Source: Tethya wilhelma | Lineage: Eukaryota; Porifera; Demospongiae; Tethyida; Tethyidae | Assembly: GCA_964030475.1 (NCBI GenBank) | Contig: CAXIPT010000002.1 | Span: 14,781,095 to 14,845,094, forward strand | Reading direction: 5' to 3' | DNA: 64,000 nucleotides | Shown: positions 1 through 11,195 of the stretch, piece after piece | How the letters are laid out: each line of letters starts with the position of its first letter | Numbering within the stretch: position 1 is the first letter of the stretch | Notes under the pieces: model-generated | The model's database searches: none | The model's input: only the letters and a program-made list of their open reading frames with translations | Told to the model about the DNA's origin: nothing | Program-made: the position numbers and the translations under genes

Positions 1-1480
1 AGATTTCCGAATGACCATTAATCCAGTATCAAAGAATACCTCCTGTCAGAAGGTCAGGTGTTCTCAAAGCTGGATCTTACTCAAGCCTACTAGCAGCTTC
101 CCCAAGTCATAAGAGAGTATGTACACATAACTGCTTTTTTCAGAGATTTTTCAGAAGGCTACAGAAACATTTTGTAAGGGGATTCTCATCACCAGGAAGA
201 CCACTGGCGACTGACCATCTCAAATCACTCAAGAGATTGGCCGAGACAGTACTACAAGTAAAGAGGTAGAGGATGATCCAAGGATACCCCCTTTCAGCTG
301 GGAGCTCATACAACTACACTGCTGTACAGATGAAAAAGTAGCACCAAGGATCCCCCCTTTTCAATGCAAAGCAACTCAAACAAAATTCCCCTGAATACCA
401 GTTTTTGTGGAAGATAGAACAGTTCTCTTGCCGTTTTTTTTTTTTCGCCATTCAGGCCCTGGTGTGGCAAATTTTAGCTGCACGCACGCAAAGGGGGAGG
501 GGGTTCAAATCAGAAATGGGGGTGGCTAAGTAAATTTTTTCCGCGCGCTCTGCAGGCAATAATTGGTTAGATCCCCCCTTACAAATCCTGCATTTGCCAC
601 TACAAATATAAGTTCCTGGTTCCATCGATTAATTTTCTGGGACACCTAATTGATGGTCAAGTTATTTACCCACTCCTACTCAGTTTATCTCCATTGTTGA
701 TTTGTCATAATGCTAGTCTTAGTGTGGGATGCATCTGCTTATAGCTGTACTGGCTCACAAGTTTCCTGATGACACTGAACAGCCTGTCTCTAATGCCTCT
801 CGAACTTTGAACTCCACAAAATGTTAATTACTTACACCTAGAAAAAAAGGATTATCACATGTATTTGGAGTCAAAAGATTCTACTCCTATGTGTTCACTC
901 GATGCCATCAAGTTGTCAGAAGCCCACATCCACTCAGGCTTTTGCATGAATCCGTTGGTCTATCGTTCTATGTTTGCACAATTCCGTAGCACAACCAACG
1001 TAGATGCTTTGAGATGGTTGCCACTATCTGAATAGTTCCCTGAAAGATTAACCCCACCTGATTTCTAATTGATAAGTTCATCTCCAGTCGCTGCCGTCCA
1101 GATCCATGAAGCCTCCAAGCGTGGCATGCAGCTCTTCCACCAAGAATGCAAGGATCCAAGCAAGTGGTCCTCTGCTATCCTTTCTTGGGAGCCATAATGT
1201 CTGATGTTTATCATCTAGATGTTTTATCACAACTTCATGAAGGTAATCTTCACCAGGATGAAAGCCCTTTTTAGAATATGTTTAGTTGGCCAGGCATTCG
1301 ATAAATGTCAATAACAGTATTAACAGTCCATGATTTGGTGATAACCGATTTTGACTCGAAGCCATTCCCAGAATTGGCTCGACATCCTAAGTGGTGATTG
1401 AGGAACTGTTAGGATGACAATTAAAGAGCTTGACAGCAACTGGCCAAAGCTTCAACACATAGCAGAAAGGAGAACGTATA
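1..1480 (+). pseudogene. Ty3/Gypsy-type pol relic (RT, RNase H, integrase traces)
   Basis: Broken fragments of a Gypsy polyprotein can be read in shifting frames. Around 5-32 there is DFRMTINPV, and around 60-100 FSKLDLTQAY followed by a stop and QLP, which is the RT palm start of Gypsy elements. Around 620-660 NFLGHLIDGQ matches the thumb region. Around 728-830 DASAYSCTGSQ and then EQPVSNASRTLNS match the RNase H start. A weak SWPGIR and TRMKAL at about 1245-1300 fits the zinc-binding part of integrase. Stops and frameshifts are frequent, so it is an old dead copy whose 5' part lies outside the window. The LINE starting near 1.5 kb appears to lie within or beside it. The RT part is fairly sure, the integrase part weak. 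Confidence 0.6.
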
Positions 1481-1515
1481 CAAGACAAGTTAAAAGGTAA
1501 AAGGTAAAATGAAAA

Positions 1516-2587
1516 ATGCCGCCGAAGTCAAAGAAGAAAGGCTGTGAGCTATGCCTGCAGGAAATAAAGACAAGTGAGGACAGCTTGAAGTGCTCTGGAC
1601 AATGTGGAGCCAGTGTTCACCGCTACTGTGCTGCCGTTACCGCTAACCACTACAAAGAGATAGTCAAGTCGGGTCAACCATTTTCATGTCTCTTCTGCAC
1701 ACAGAAGAAGCACCAGGATGAACTGGCAGCTCTTCGTCAGGAAGTAGCCACGTTGAAGCAAATGCTCCAAGCTCTAAGTGAGCTTAGCTCCACCCAAACG
1801 GATGCTACTTCAGCTGCTCCACCTTCAGAGTCCTCAGGTCCTCCACCAGGAAGCAACAGTAAGCCCAGTTATGTTGACGCTCTCAAAACACATACGAATG
1901 TTACCGCTCACAAAAGCTCGCTAAATCCTGTTCAAACAGCCTCTGAACGAAAGTTTACTGTTATCATATATGGCCTGGAAGAGAGCCCAAAAGGTTCTTC
2001 TCGAAATACCCGCATTTTGAAAGATATGGATTCTGTATGTAAAACTATTCAATCTATCTGTCCTACTTTGTCCGAACAATCCATATGTGATTGCTTGAGA
2101 CTTGGAAAATACAATGAGACACGTTCTAGGCCTATTCAGGTCAAGCTTGCCCGCTCCTGTGATGTCAGCTCAATTCTCTCAAATAGGCACAAACTATCTA
2201 GCCTTGCTGAACTATCTCAAAGAAAGATTTACATTATGCCGTACATGACCGCAGCAGAAAAGCTAACAGAGTCAACATTGCTCAAAGAGAGACGATCTCT
2301 CATAAGCAAGCAGGTAAGTGATCAAAATTCGTGGGAATTCTCTCCTTGTCAACAATGCAAAGCATGGTACCGCCAATGGATCAATTTTCCAACCCTCAAC
2401 CCCCCAAAGTCAGCCCACTAGTATAGCCTCAACAAATGAGCTACCACTCGAGCCTGAGATAACAACCAAATCACCTGAATCGTTGGAACCTCATGATTCG
2501 AACTCTCTCTCTAGCCTTTTCACCCTCACTCCTAACACTGTCTCCAACACATCCCCTTCCCAGTCACTGAACAATTGTCTTGACTAG
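1516..2587 (+). pseudogene. LINE ORF1 (PHD-type zinc finger, coiled coil, RRM-like), frameshifted
   Basis: ORF1 of a CR1-like LINE. The first 301 codons start MPPKSKKKG. They carry a C-x2-C...C-x3-C...H-x2-C...C-x2-C PHD-type finger at residues ~10-60, a short leucine-rich coiled coil at ~67-90, a Ser/Pro-rich linker, and an RRM-like block from FTVIIYGLEE to RKIYIMPYMT at ~148-245. ORF1 proteins of this type bind RNA and chaperone retrotransposition. Near 2320-2340 the frame shifts and the C-terminal part continues in another frame to the stop at 2587. The ORF2 endonuclease starts about 40 bases downstream on the same strand, as expected for a two-ORF LINE. The start is the first ATG before the basic run. 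Family assignment to CR1/L2-like is by motif pattern only. Confidence 0.75.
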
Positions 2588-2628
2588 CAAACACGAATCA
2601 ATCAATTAGCTCACAATACATAAAATTA

Positions 2629-4337
2629 TGTTATTTCAATTCAAGAAGTCTCGTCTACAAGTTGTCCAATTTTCAAACATTAGTATATTCATATAACTTT
2701 GATATAATTCTTGTAACAGAAACCTGGTTAACAAGTCACATATATGATCAAGAAATGTTACCCACTCAGTATATTATTCATCGCCATGACAGACCAAACC
2801 GTGGAGGTGGAGTACTTATAGCAATCAAAAGAAGCATTCCTACCTCACTCATTTCTACTAATGATATCCCTGAATCCATATCAATTTGTCTTGAACTTCA
2901 AAACCCAATCAACTTGTACTGCACTTACATCCCTAGCAGTGAAGTAATTCATGGCTTGATAGCATATTTGTCTGTTCTATACAATGATCACCCAACTGTG
3001 ATTGTAGGTGATTTTAACCTACCAGATATTAACTGGAGTACTCTAACATGTAATACCTCCCCTTGTGAAGTATTGGTTGATTTTGTATTTAACAACAATC
3101 TCATGCAGCATATTGATACTCCAGCTCACAATAAAGGCAACACCTTAGATCTCATTTTATCAACCTCTTCAGTTATTGAAAATGTGAATGTTAACTCTAC
3201 ATCCAATCTCATCCAATCCGATCACTTTCAATACCTCCAACATGTACAGTCGCCAAAGGCTGACTACCCTGGAATATGCTCATATTTGCTTGATATCAAC
3301 TTTGAATCGTGCTTAGAATCAAACAATGTAGAATTTGTCTGGTCTATTATCAAGCAATCCATTTACACTGCAATGGACCTCTACATCCCCAAAGTCAGAC
3401 TCAGGAACCACCAATTTCCTTGTTGGTTCACTGCGGAGCTAAGGCATCTCTCTAAGCGCATTCAAACTCTTCGCAGGCGTCTTGCTGCTCACCCCACAGA
3501 TAATGTCAAGATGGCAATCTCTCAACTTGAAACAGATCTTATGTCTTCCTCTCAATCTGCGAAGACTGCTTATGAAACCATCTTATTCATTCTTTTGCTG
3601 GCAAATCAAACAACAAGATCTACAGCTACATTAAAGATCTAGCTCTATCCCCTCCACAGTCCAGCTAGATTCCTCCTCTGCAATTGCAGACCAAGACAAA
3701 GCAAATTTATTTAATGCTTTTTTCCATTCAGTTTTTACTAGAAGCAATGCTGCTAGTACTACCTCTTCTGCTAGCAATACTATCAACTCAGATAATAATC
3801 TTGATAACCTGCAGATTTCGCAATTGGATGTTCTTGAAGCTCTAGATCCAACAAAATCCATAGGACCTGATGGTAAGCTATTCAAGCAATGTGCTATCGC
3901 ACTTTATATTCCTATTCATCACCTTTTTCAACTAAGTCTTGTGCAACAGGAATTACCAGCAGACTGGAAACAGCACTCCATCACACCAGTATACAAAAGT
4001 GGCAACAGAAATCTAGTTTCAAACTACAGACCCATCATATCTGATCACATCATCAAGTTCCTTAATCAAACGAACGTTCTGTCTCCACAACAATTTGGTT
4101 TCAGGAGGAATCACTCAACCACCCACCAGCTAATTCTCTTCCTCAGGAAAGTGCAAGTCTCACTCAACCACAATTCATGCTGTGATGTCATTTACCTAGA
4201 TTTTAAAAAAGCATTTGACACTGTACCTCATCCGCAGCTATTACTGAAACTTCACAAGATTGGCATCACAGGCAGATTATGGCACTGGCTAAAAGCCTAT
4301 CTAACTGGAAGATATCAAGCTATCAACATCAATGGTT
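2629..4337 (+). pseudogene. LINE ORF2: AP-like endonuclease plus reverse transcriptase, broken
   Basis: The endonuclease/exonuclease/phosphatase-fold domain runs from YFNSRSLV (2632) through TETWL, GGGVLIAI, VGDFNLPDINW and LDLILST to SDHF (~3225), so its catalytic motifs are visible. The frame is lost near 3600-3660. RT then reads ADQDKANLFNAFF (~3690), LDPTKSIGPDG, ITPVYKSGN, NYRPI, QFGFRRNHST and YLDFKKAFDTVPH (first catalytic Asp). About 20 residues after NYRPI are missing, an internal deletion. Translation ends in ININGL where the Copia LTR begins at 4338. The YADD-containing palm and the 3' end are absent from the window. It is a non-functional CR1-like LINE copy, same strand as ORF1. 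Confidence 0.8.
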
Positions 4338-4708
4338 TGTTGCAGAGAATTTATGCACAGCAGTTTATCAGAGCTTAAAGCTAGTAGTGAGATTAACGAT
4401 AGTTTAGTACTGCAGACAATATTAAGACTTTTAGCAAAGCAAGAGATCACAATGGATTACTCAGAACACAAGTTACACAAAATGAACAAGCATGCACAGC
4501 TTAAATACTCAGCACAAAGGAAGCTTTTAGAACAACAAGAAAAAAACAGTATTACCAGTAAATTGTTATTGGCTACACACCTAAACACATACACAAAGTT
4601 CCCAAAACAATTTACAACAAAACACAAACAATTAGTCCTAACACATAGCAGCTGGATACATTACATAACAATTGTTCCAGAACATTCTGCAAAAGTGCAC
4701 ATTCAACA
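4338..4708 (-). mobile_element. Copia 3' LTR (about 371 bp)
   Basis: On the minus strand this block starts TGTTGAATG and ends CTGCAACA, the TG...CA form of an LTR. It directly follows a purine-rich tract (AAGTGAGGAG, 4709-4718) and the stop codon of the Copia pol ORF. The 5' LTR is not in the window, so neither the target duplication nor LTR identity can be checked. Its outer end lies inside the LINE RT, so Copia inserted after the LINE. Confidence 0.6.
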
Positions 4709-4712
4709 CTCC

Positions 4713-6029
4713 TCACTTTATAGGATGTTCGGTTAAGCCAAGCATTCTTCTCAACTTTTCAAACTGTTCACCATTCAGTCCTTTGGTCATGATATCTGCG
4801 ACCATATCACTTGTTTTACAATATTTCAGTTCAACACTCCCATTGCCAACATGTTCTCTGATGAAGTGGTACTTAATAGCAATGTGCTTTGATCTGCCAT
4901 GGAATTGCGGGTTTTTAGCCATACTGATTGTAGACTGGTTGTCTTCAAACACGAGCATAGATTTTGATGACTCTCTTTTCAACCCTGCAAGTAGTTGTTG
5001 TAACCAAAGACTTTCTTGAACAGTACTGGCAAGAGCAATATACTCTGCCTCAGCAGTTGAAAGTGCCACACAGGCTTGCTTCTTGCTTTTCCAACTTATG
5101 GCTGTTCCTCCAATTTGAAAAAGATAGCCAAAGGTAGACTTGCGATCGTCCAAGTCACCACCCCAATCAGCATCTGAGAAACCAACACAGTTAGAGTTGT
5201 TTCGAGTGTAGAGGAGTCCATGTGTAAGAGTTCCTTTCAGGTAGCGAAAGATGCGTTTGACTGCTACCCAATGCCGTTTAGATGGATTTGCACAGAACTT
5301 AGCCACGTTGCTGACAGCATTAGTAATATCAGGTCTTGTGGCAATTGACAGATAAAGGAGACTTCCCACAGCTGACTGGTATAGTTGCTGATCGATGGGT
5401 GCATCGTCATCTCCTTTTTGTACTAGCTTGGTACTTGTGTCCACAGGAGTCCGAATGGGTTTACAGTCTTCCATACCATATCGTCGTAAAATATCTTCAG
5501 TGTACAACTGTTGCCCAATCCACACATTTCCTGTCTTGTGGTCTTGAATGACTTTAACACCAAGAAAATGATGTAATTCTCCCATGTCTTTCACTTGAAA
5601 TTGTTGAGCTAGAGCTTGTTTGACTTCAGTTAGCCTTTCTATGCTTTTTCCAGCCAGGAGGATATCATCTACATATACAGCTATCAAGAATGTCTCTCCT
5701 TCTTCAGCCATATACAAACAGGGGTCTCCATCTACTTGTTTGAAGCCCATTTTCTTCAAATGGCTATCCAAAGCAGAATTCCAACATCTTGGACTTTGTT
5801 TTAATCCATAAAGGCTCTTCTTCAATTTACACACTAGATTTTCTTTGCCTTTCACTGCATATCCTTCAGGCTGTTGCATGTATACATCTTCTTTCAATTC
5901 TCCGTTCAAAAATGCGGTAGTCACATCCATTTGGTGCAAACTCAAATCATTTTGCACTGCTAGTGCTACAACAGTTCTTAGAGATTCAAACCTTACAACT
6001 GGAGAGAAAGTTTTTTTAACATAATACAT
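4713..6029 (-). CDS. Copia pol, C-terminal part: reverse transcriptase and RNase H
   Basis: An open 438-codon reading frame covering the end of a Ty1/Copia polyprotein. RT copies element RNA into cDNA and RNase H degrades the RNA strand. Visible RT blocks are TFSPVVRFESL, MDVTTAFLNGEL, QPEGY, LKKSLYGLKQSPR, the catalytic YVDDILLAG, and LHHFLGVKV. RNase H shows GFSDADWGGD, DDRKSTFGY, LSTAEAEYIALA, FEDNQSTISMA and GRSKHIAIKYHFIRE. No stop or frameshift is seen in about 430 residues, so it is young. Gag, protease and integrase are missing: the 5' side ends at about 6012, where poly-T and repeat A begin. The first few residues and the ATG at 6029 therefore come from repeat A, not Copia. Confidence 0.9.
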   Translation of the reverse strand: MYYVKKTFSPVVRFESLRTVVALAVQNDLSLHQMDVTTAFLNGELKEDVYMQQPEGYAVKGKENLVCKLKKSLYGLKQSPRCWNSALDSHLKKMGFKQVDGDPCLYMAEEGETFLIAVYVDDILLAGKSIERLTEVKQALAQQFQVKDMGELHHFLGVKVIQDHKTGNVWIGQQLYTEDILRRYGMEDCKPIRTPVDTSTKLVQKGDDDAPIDQQLYQSAVGSLLYLSIATRPDITNAVSNVAKFCANPSKRHWVAVKRIFRYLKGTLTHGLLYTRNNSNCVGFSDADWGGDLDDRKSTFGYLFQIGGTAISWKSKKQACVALSTAEAEYIALASTVQESLWLQQLLAGLKRESSKSMLVFEDNQSTISMAKNPQFHGRSKHIAIKYHFIREHVGNGSVELKYCKTSDMVADIMTKGLNGEQFEKLRRMLGLTEHPIK

Positions 6030-6113
6030 GACAGTTGCCAGTGTACAAATGAAACTTGTTTCTACGGAAATTTATCGCTTCTACCAAATTGTGCAGTGAA
6101 GGAATATGCCCAG
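6012..6113 (+). repeat. Repeat A, copy 1 (fragment)
   Basis: Begins with a T run followed by AACATAATACATGACAG and runs through a conserved block shared with 9836-10117, 21478-21780 and 23185-23393. It abuts the truncated 5' end of Copia pol. No coding capacity was recognised. Confidence 0.7.
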
Positions 6114-6259
6114 GAGCTGAATTGTTTGTATACCATCCTCGTGAGCCATAGCCTCTACCGCACTTGAGTACAGTTTTTCCCACTTGTGTGTTTGGATTCT
6201 ATTCTCACGTAGTCTTCAGTAGTTTGTAGTTCCTTGTGCATTAGTTGCAACACATTTGA

Positions 6260-8335
6260 TGGCATCGGATCCCGACCAGCCCCACCCTTTTGATGACCCT
6301 TACCACCAACTACGTGAACAAACTCACACTGATATTAACTGTAAGCACAGTGAAAATTATTATAGCTAAAAGTTTCCACTATGAATGCACTTATTATAAC
6401 TTATCACTTTATGAACCATTAGCTGATGTAAGACTCACTGCCATTCTCGAACTTGATGATGAAGACGTAGATGGTGCTGTACTTGTAGAGCCTCTAGAAC
6501 AGCATCACAACCATGCTCTACGATGGTGGTTAGTATGCCATTGTCAACCAGAACCACCAACAAAAGCAACACTAATTCACAGGTAGCTAGAATAGAAACA
6601 TACATGCAGTTCCTACTGTATATCAAGTGACTGATCATGATGCAATGCATGCAGAGTTTGTGAGGCTAAGCAGAATGGAGCAAGTGTGACAGATGTGGAT
6701 GGAAGCTACCTAGAGAAGAAAAGGTGCAAACTAGTTGAAGCTGGAATCCAAGTTCCTGGTAAACCAGCTGTGCTTACCACACTGTCTCCAAGAGGATGGG
6801 TTGTTGTAACGGGAATGAATTTCATGGAGCATGCTACCACTTTTCCAACAGTCACTTCTGGTGAGCTCTACCGACACCTATCATCAGGTAGTCAACATGA
6901 AGTGAATAGTAGTGGTATGTTTGGATCACTCACAAGAGGGTATGAATTTTGGAATCCAACCATTACAGCTAAATACTTGCAATCCTCATTTCTCTTTTGC
7001 CAAGGCAAAAATATTTCTGTCTATGAAACAAGGAATGTATGAAGTTAGCAATGTCTTTCACACAACAAAAGGAAGGGTGGAGCTAGGTGTGTAGCAGGGT
7101 AAGTAATTATAATTTCTTTTTGAAAATTCGATAATGAAAATTGCTCACATTATAGCCTCTCATCCAGCTATGTCCATGTCTCAGCGCTCCTTCATTGTTT
7201 GGTGGGTTTGAATGGACATCAATTAATGGAACAGAACTCAGACTTTGATGGTGATGCAGATGATCAGGACGAACAGATAATTCCAGTTATATCACTACCT
7301 TGCCAGTGGAAGCAACCCAAAAAGCGGAAGAAATCAACTCTCCAAATTGCTGAAGTCAACTTTATAAAGCATAAGTTTGGTGGAAGGAAATGGAAGCGTG
7401 ATTCCATGATCGAGTTTGATCCCAGACAGCTTCAGTTTCGTGGGAGAGTACAAGAATCACTGACTGATTTTCTTGATGCCATCCATGATAAGAGTTCCAA
7501 TTTAGGTGTTTTGGTTCTGTTGGATGATAAACTAGGATCTCAAAAACAGCTATCTGATGATGAGATGCTGAAGCATGTGGACATTTTGATTTCCACCCTT
7601 GAAATGTCCCATGATGATATTGCGAAGCTTGAGAGCACAACACGATCCCAATGAGCTTCAGAAGAATGGCACAAAGCAAGTAGATTGTGACTCACATCGT
7701 CAAACTTTGGAAAAGTTCTACATAATACGAAACCAGACTCATTAGTAATACAGATATTATACCCAAAAAGTTTGGACCACATACCTGCTGTTCGGTGGGG
7801 GATTGATAGGGAACAGATTGCTGTTAGAGAGTACATGGAGCATCAGCACAAATTGAGGAAATTATGTAACATTTCACAATGTGGTTTCCTTATCAATGAA
7901 AGATACCCATTTCTTGGTGCATCTCCTGATCGATGTGTACATGAACCAACGTGTAGAGAAGACCCTTTAGGATTCATTGAAAAATGTCCATTCAAGTAGT
8001 ACAGGGATACAGAACCGGCTTACTGTTGTACGAATGACGACTTTTGTGCTGCTCTATCACATAACAACACGATGACATTGAAACGTAGTCACCAATACTA
8101 TGCTCAAATTCAAGGACAAATGGGAATTGGTCAGCGAAACTGGTGTGATTTTGTGGTCTGGACAACAAAAGGTATACTTGTGGAGAGGATTCGATTTGAC
8201 AAATAGTATTTTGGACAGATGCTTGTTAAACTCCATCACTTTTATCTCTGCTGTATTGGTCCTGAGATCATTTGTCCCCAGATACCTAATGGAAAACCAG
8301 TCAGAGATTTACGCACACATTCACACAAGTAGTTC
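6260..8335 (+). pseudogene. SWIM zinc-finger / YqaJ-type nuclease gene, degenerate
   Basis: The first exon would start at ATG 6260 (MASDPDQPHPFDDPY) with a GTAAGC donor. The next coding part reads DVRLTAILELDDEDVDGAV...ALRWWLVCH. A CAG|GTAGCT donor near 6582 and a CAG acceptor near 6657 join it to VCEAKQNGASVTDVDGSYL. A SWIM-like region follows (FWN...FAKAKIF, then SSYVHVSALLHCL), with its metal ligands partly lost and a frameshift near 6960-6990. The YqaJ (PD-(D/E)XK) domain runs from about 7690: NFGKVLH, DHIPAVRWGIDREQIA, YPFLGASPD, GFIEKCPFK, HQYYAQIQGQMGIG, WCDFVVWTTKGILVERIRF. Stops occur at about 7652 and 8205. The usual ExK pair reads E-K directly, so catalysis is probably lost. Probably a transposon accessory nuclease. 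Confidence 0.7.
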
Positions 8336-8585
8336 AATTGTTGTTATCTTAAATACTGATATTATGGTGATCATAAATTCCATAACTGAGTTCATGATTT
8401 ATAATAATGTAGATACAACTCACTCAGTAAGATCTAGCTAGTCACTAAAGTACCAAACACAGTCTAGCCTTCCACATGATTTGATGCAGCAGCGGAGTTG
8501 CTGAATACAGACTCTGAGATGCAAGGTGCAATCAGAGCTGGTTGAAAGTTGGTTAAACAGGCACTAGGCGTACATGAGACAGACG

Positions 8586-9690
8586 AAACATACCCCTCAA
8601 AATCTGGAATGATTTTATTCTATTTATTGCATGCTCAACATGTATTCTGAGAGAAGCAATAGCACGGCCTTCACCTTGGAAGGATCCATTTGAGTTGAAT
8701 GCTCGTCCATAAAGGGTGGGATGTTCAGTTCTACATTCAAGTCTTTCAGTAAAACTCGGATTGTAAAGCCTCGATCAGCCATCACTGCAGAACCAGGATA
8801 TTGGCCTATCTTCTCCAAGAACCCAGAAACTTTTGTGAGTTCAACATCAGAAATTGAGCCAACATAAGCCTGAGATATAAAACAAATGCATCCATTGGGA
8901 GTGCAACCAACTAGAACCTTGCAGGTGTTGTGTGACTTGTAGGTCGATGATTGGAGAAATAAGTCATTTGGTGTCTCGATAACTATTTAAGTTGCATCAA
9001 TGATGACGATTGTAGCTGGATATTTTGATTTAAATGCAGTTGGAGCCATCCGATGTACCTGTTCTGTCGAAGGCCACCAATTGATTTCAGAAAAATACTG
9101 GTATAATAGTGATACCCAGGTAATTAAGTATCTCGACACAAGTTTGCTGAGAGATACCAAATTGCACAGCAAGGTCTGTTTCTTCTGCATTCAATCTCAG
9201 TCGTATCAGAATCAGAAGGAGCTGATCCTGGGGAGATAGCTTACATTGAGATGGACCAACAACAGAACATTCTGCTTTTTGAGTGTCACTATCTGTCCCC
9301 CAGTACGCCAGCTTATGAACACTTGGACCGAGATATTCAAAGAATGCTTGGAATACTTTATATGATGGAAATCCAGTGAAAAAGCTAATGAGTGAATCGT
9401 TGTCTCGCAACTGATGGATTCCAAACCGTAGGTTTAGAATTTGTAGTTGGAGCTGTAATTCTCTGCATCTTATGCAACTAGACATTGATGTAGCTCTGCA
9501 GAGTCTGCTGCTGTGGCCTGAGTTGATTCTGTAGCTGGCAAATCCGAGGCTATGTGTTTCACAAGCACTCGGCGTTTTGTGGGATCAATGTGATCGTCAA
9601 ATTTTGTTCCAATGGAAATATATGGGCAACCATCTCTGAAACGCTTGTTGCAGACTCTAGTGCTTTTCTTGACTTCTTCTTTTAGCTTTA
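8586..9690 (-). pseudogene. THAP-type plus DDE_Tnp_4 (Harbinger-like) transposase, degenerate
   Basis: Reading the minus strand, an upstream segment (about 9665-9500) gives RVCNKRFRDGCPYISIG, which fits the C-terminal part of a THAP DNA-binding finger. In a second frame from 9485 follow FFTGFPSYKVFQAFFEYLG, LAYWG, LSPQDQLLLILIRLRL and DLAVQFGISQQT. After a shift come WWPSTEQVHRMAPTAFKSKYP and VIIDAT (first Asp), with a stop at 8987-8989 where Glu is usual. Then TYKSHNTCKVLVG, GSISDVELTKVSGF and AVMADRGFTI (second Asp). A further frameshift leads to ASLRIHVEHAINRIKSFQIL, which holds the likely third acidic residue. All catalytic positions are recognisable, but at least three frameshifts and one stop make it inactive. 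Confidence 0.75.
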
Positions 9691-9835
9691 TTTTTTAACC
9701 ATTGACCCCCCTCAATCGGCGATTTAGCTTTTTGGATGGAAAATGATCCCCTGCTTTGTGGTTTCTCTGCTTTGGCGTAGACCACAGACCATACATACAT
9801 TAACCATTACTATGCTATAGCGCTGAAGCAATGTG

Positions 9836-10117
9836 CTGGGTTCTCAAGATTGATGGTAAGGGTCTGCAAATGCCTGCCTGCCTGCCAGTAGGGCTCATGA
9901 CAATCTCAGGCTCTTTCACGTATTCTTTCACAGCACAATTTCGTAGAAACGATAGAAACAAGTTTCATTTGTACACTGGCAACTGTCATGCATTATGTTA
10001 TGAAAAAAATCGCTCAAAAGTTAAGTGAAAACAGCCATCTCTGATTTGAGCCACCTCCACATTGGCTCAAATTTTGCCACCAAGTGGAGGCACGCGTGGC
10101 TATGGGTAAGGTCTATT
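9836..10117 (-). repeat. Repeat A, copy 2 (inverted)
   Basis: Reverse complement of the block at 21478-21780, from the CTGCCTGCCTGCC stretch to GGCTATGGGTAAGGTCT. It contains a short internal palindrome-like pair (GAGCCACCTCCACATTGGCTC). It meets repeat B copy 1 head-on at 10118 with no spacer. Confidence 0.75.
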
Positions 10118-10516
10118 ACCAGTACGGTACTACTGGGTACACAGGAATGGCACGGATGGCCCATTAGCACAATACAAATATTCACACGAATAACTTTGCA
10201 AAAAATGAGTGCTTAGAACTAAAAGGCTACAATTTAGCTCTTTCTCTTTCTAATGAGCCCAAAAACATGGCCTAAAACCATTGCTAAAGTAACAAACTAA
10301 AGTTTGTCAAACCTCCAATTTTCTCCATCTTCTTATTCTTCTTCTGTTTCTATCTTGGCTCAACTTTTCTCAGAGACTATTCACTTTTAGAAGCTGATTC
10401 TTGAACGAACGAACTTGGTTTCTTTGGGGACAGTCGCTTTTGCCATCGGTTTTTAGCGCCTCTCTTTGAGTAGCTAGATACAAGGCGAAAAGGGCCTTCT
10501 CCATATGGCCCCAATT
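10118..10516 (+). repeat. Repeat B, copy 1 (3' truncated)
   Basis: Starts with an altered form of the CCCAGTAC-GGTA-GTACTGGG hairpin tip (here ACCAGTACGGTACTACTGGG). It shares the whole B body, including ATGGCCTAAAACCAT, CTCCATCTTCTT and TAGCTAGATACAAGGCGAAA. It is cut at 10516 by a TA-flanked MITE. Confidence 0.8.
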
Positions 10517-10517
10517 A

Positions 10518-10612
10518 CCGTATAGTGGGAAATTTTCACAGGTCCAAATTTTCGCGAATTTTTCACGGATTCTACATCCAGCAATGATGCACATGCGTAT
10601 ACGGAAGCGCTA
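10518..10612 (+). repeat. TA-flanked MITE fragment (CCGTATAGTGGGAAATTTT end)
   Basis: One terminal arm begins CCGTATAGTGGGAAATTTTC directly after TA and runs to about CGGAAGCGCTATT. It resembles the better preserved copy at 63120-63372. The opposite end is not recognisable here. Confidence 0.6.
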
Positions 10613-11195
10613 TTAGGTCAGTGTGGATTATAACGGTCGGTCATCGGCTATTTGCCGTACAAAAGCAGTTAGTAGCCGACCATTTTCAGTTTGCTGGGCC
10701 ATATAGGCCGACCAGAACTTGGTACAAGCTAGCTTAGCCTCGATTCCAGGCCGCCTTTTGCGATTTGCACACGAGTAAAACAGTGGGCGTGGTTAGAATA
10801 ACGTACGTGGATGAGTCAAAAGACTAAACAGCTAGCTTGTTCTGTGAAGTTCCTACACTAATCTATAAGCAAAGTAAGCAACGAAGGAGTATTTTAACGT
10901 TTCTACACTGGCAAAGAAAGAAAAGGAGTACCTGATCAACTCTTTCCTAGGTATGATGCGTACAAGTCAGCAGTTAAGCTCATGGTGTGCGCCTTATAGA
11001 AATTGAAGGCAAGATTTGTGCTTGAATTTTTCCCTTGCATAGATTGATGGCTCAACAATCACTTAGAGTAGGCATCCATAAATTTTTAGGTGGCTGGACA
11101 AATTTATTCAATGTCAGAACAAATTCTAAATGGTCTGACATTTATCAGATCAAAGCTGATTTTTTATAATCTACACTGAAGGTGTCATCATTTCA
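10613..11195. other. No gene recognised
   Basis: AT-rich sequence with short local similarity blocks. No open reading frame, RNA gene or repeat structure could be supported. Confidence 0.5.

Larger units (their letters stand above)
6230..9700. mobile_element. Two-gene DNA transposon relic, ISL2EU-like (YqaJ nuclease + THAP-DDE)
   Basis: A plus-strand SWIM/YqaJ nuclease relic (6260-8335) and a minus-strand THAP plus DDE_Tnp_4 transposase relic (9690-8586) face each other, about 250 bases apart. From family knowledge, ISL2EU transposons pair a Harbinger-type DDE transposase with a YqaJ-like nuclease, and that pairing is the reason for the call. Terminal inverted repeats and target duplications could not be located, so the ends given are only the limits of recognisable coding sequence. 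Both genes carry several inactivating lesions. Confidence 0.55.

Noticed and set aside
8624..8818. Small minus ORF as an independent gene
   Set aside because: It carries the MADRGFTI block of the DDE transposase and is only one frame segment of that relic.
10118..10516. Repeat B as a Helitron end
   Set aside because: The tip hairpin is right in kind, but no CTRR follows and no TC start is seen; left as unclassified.
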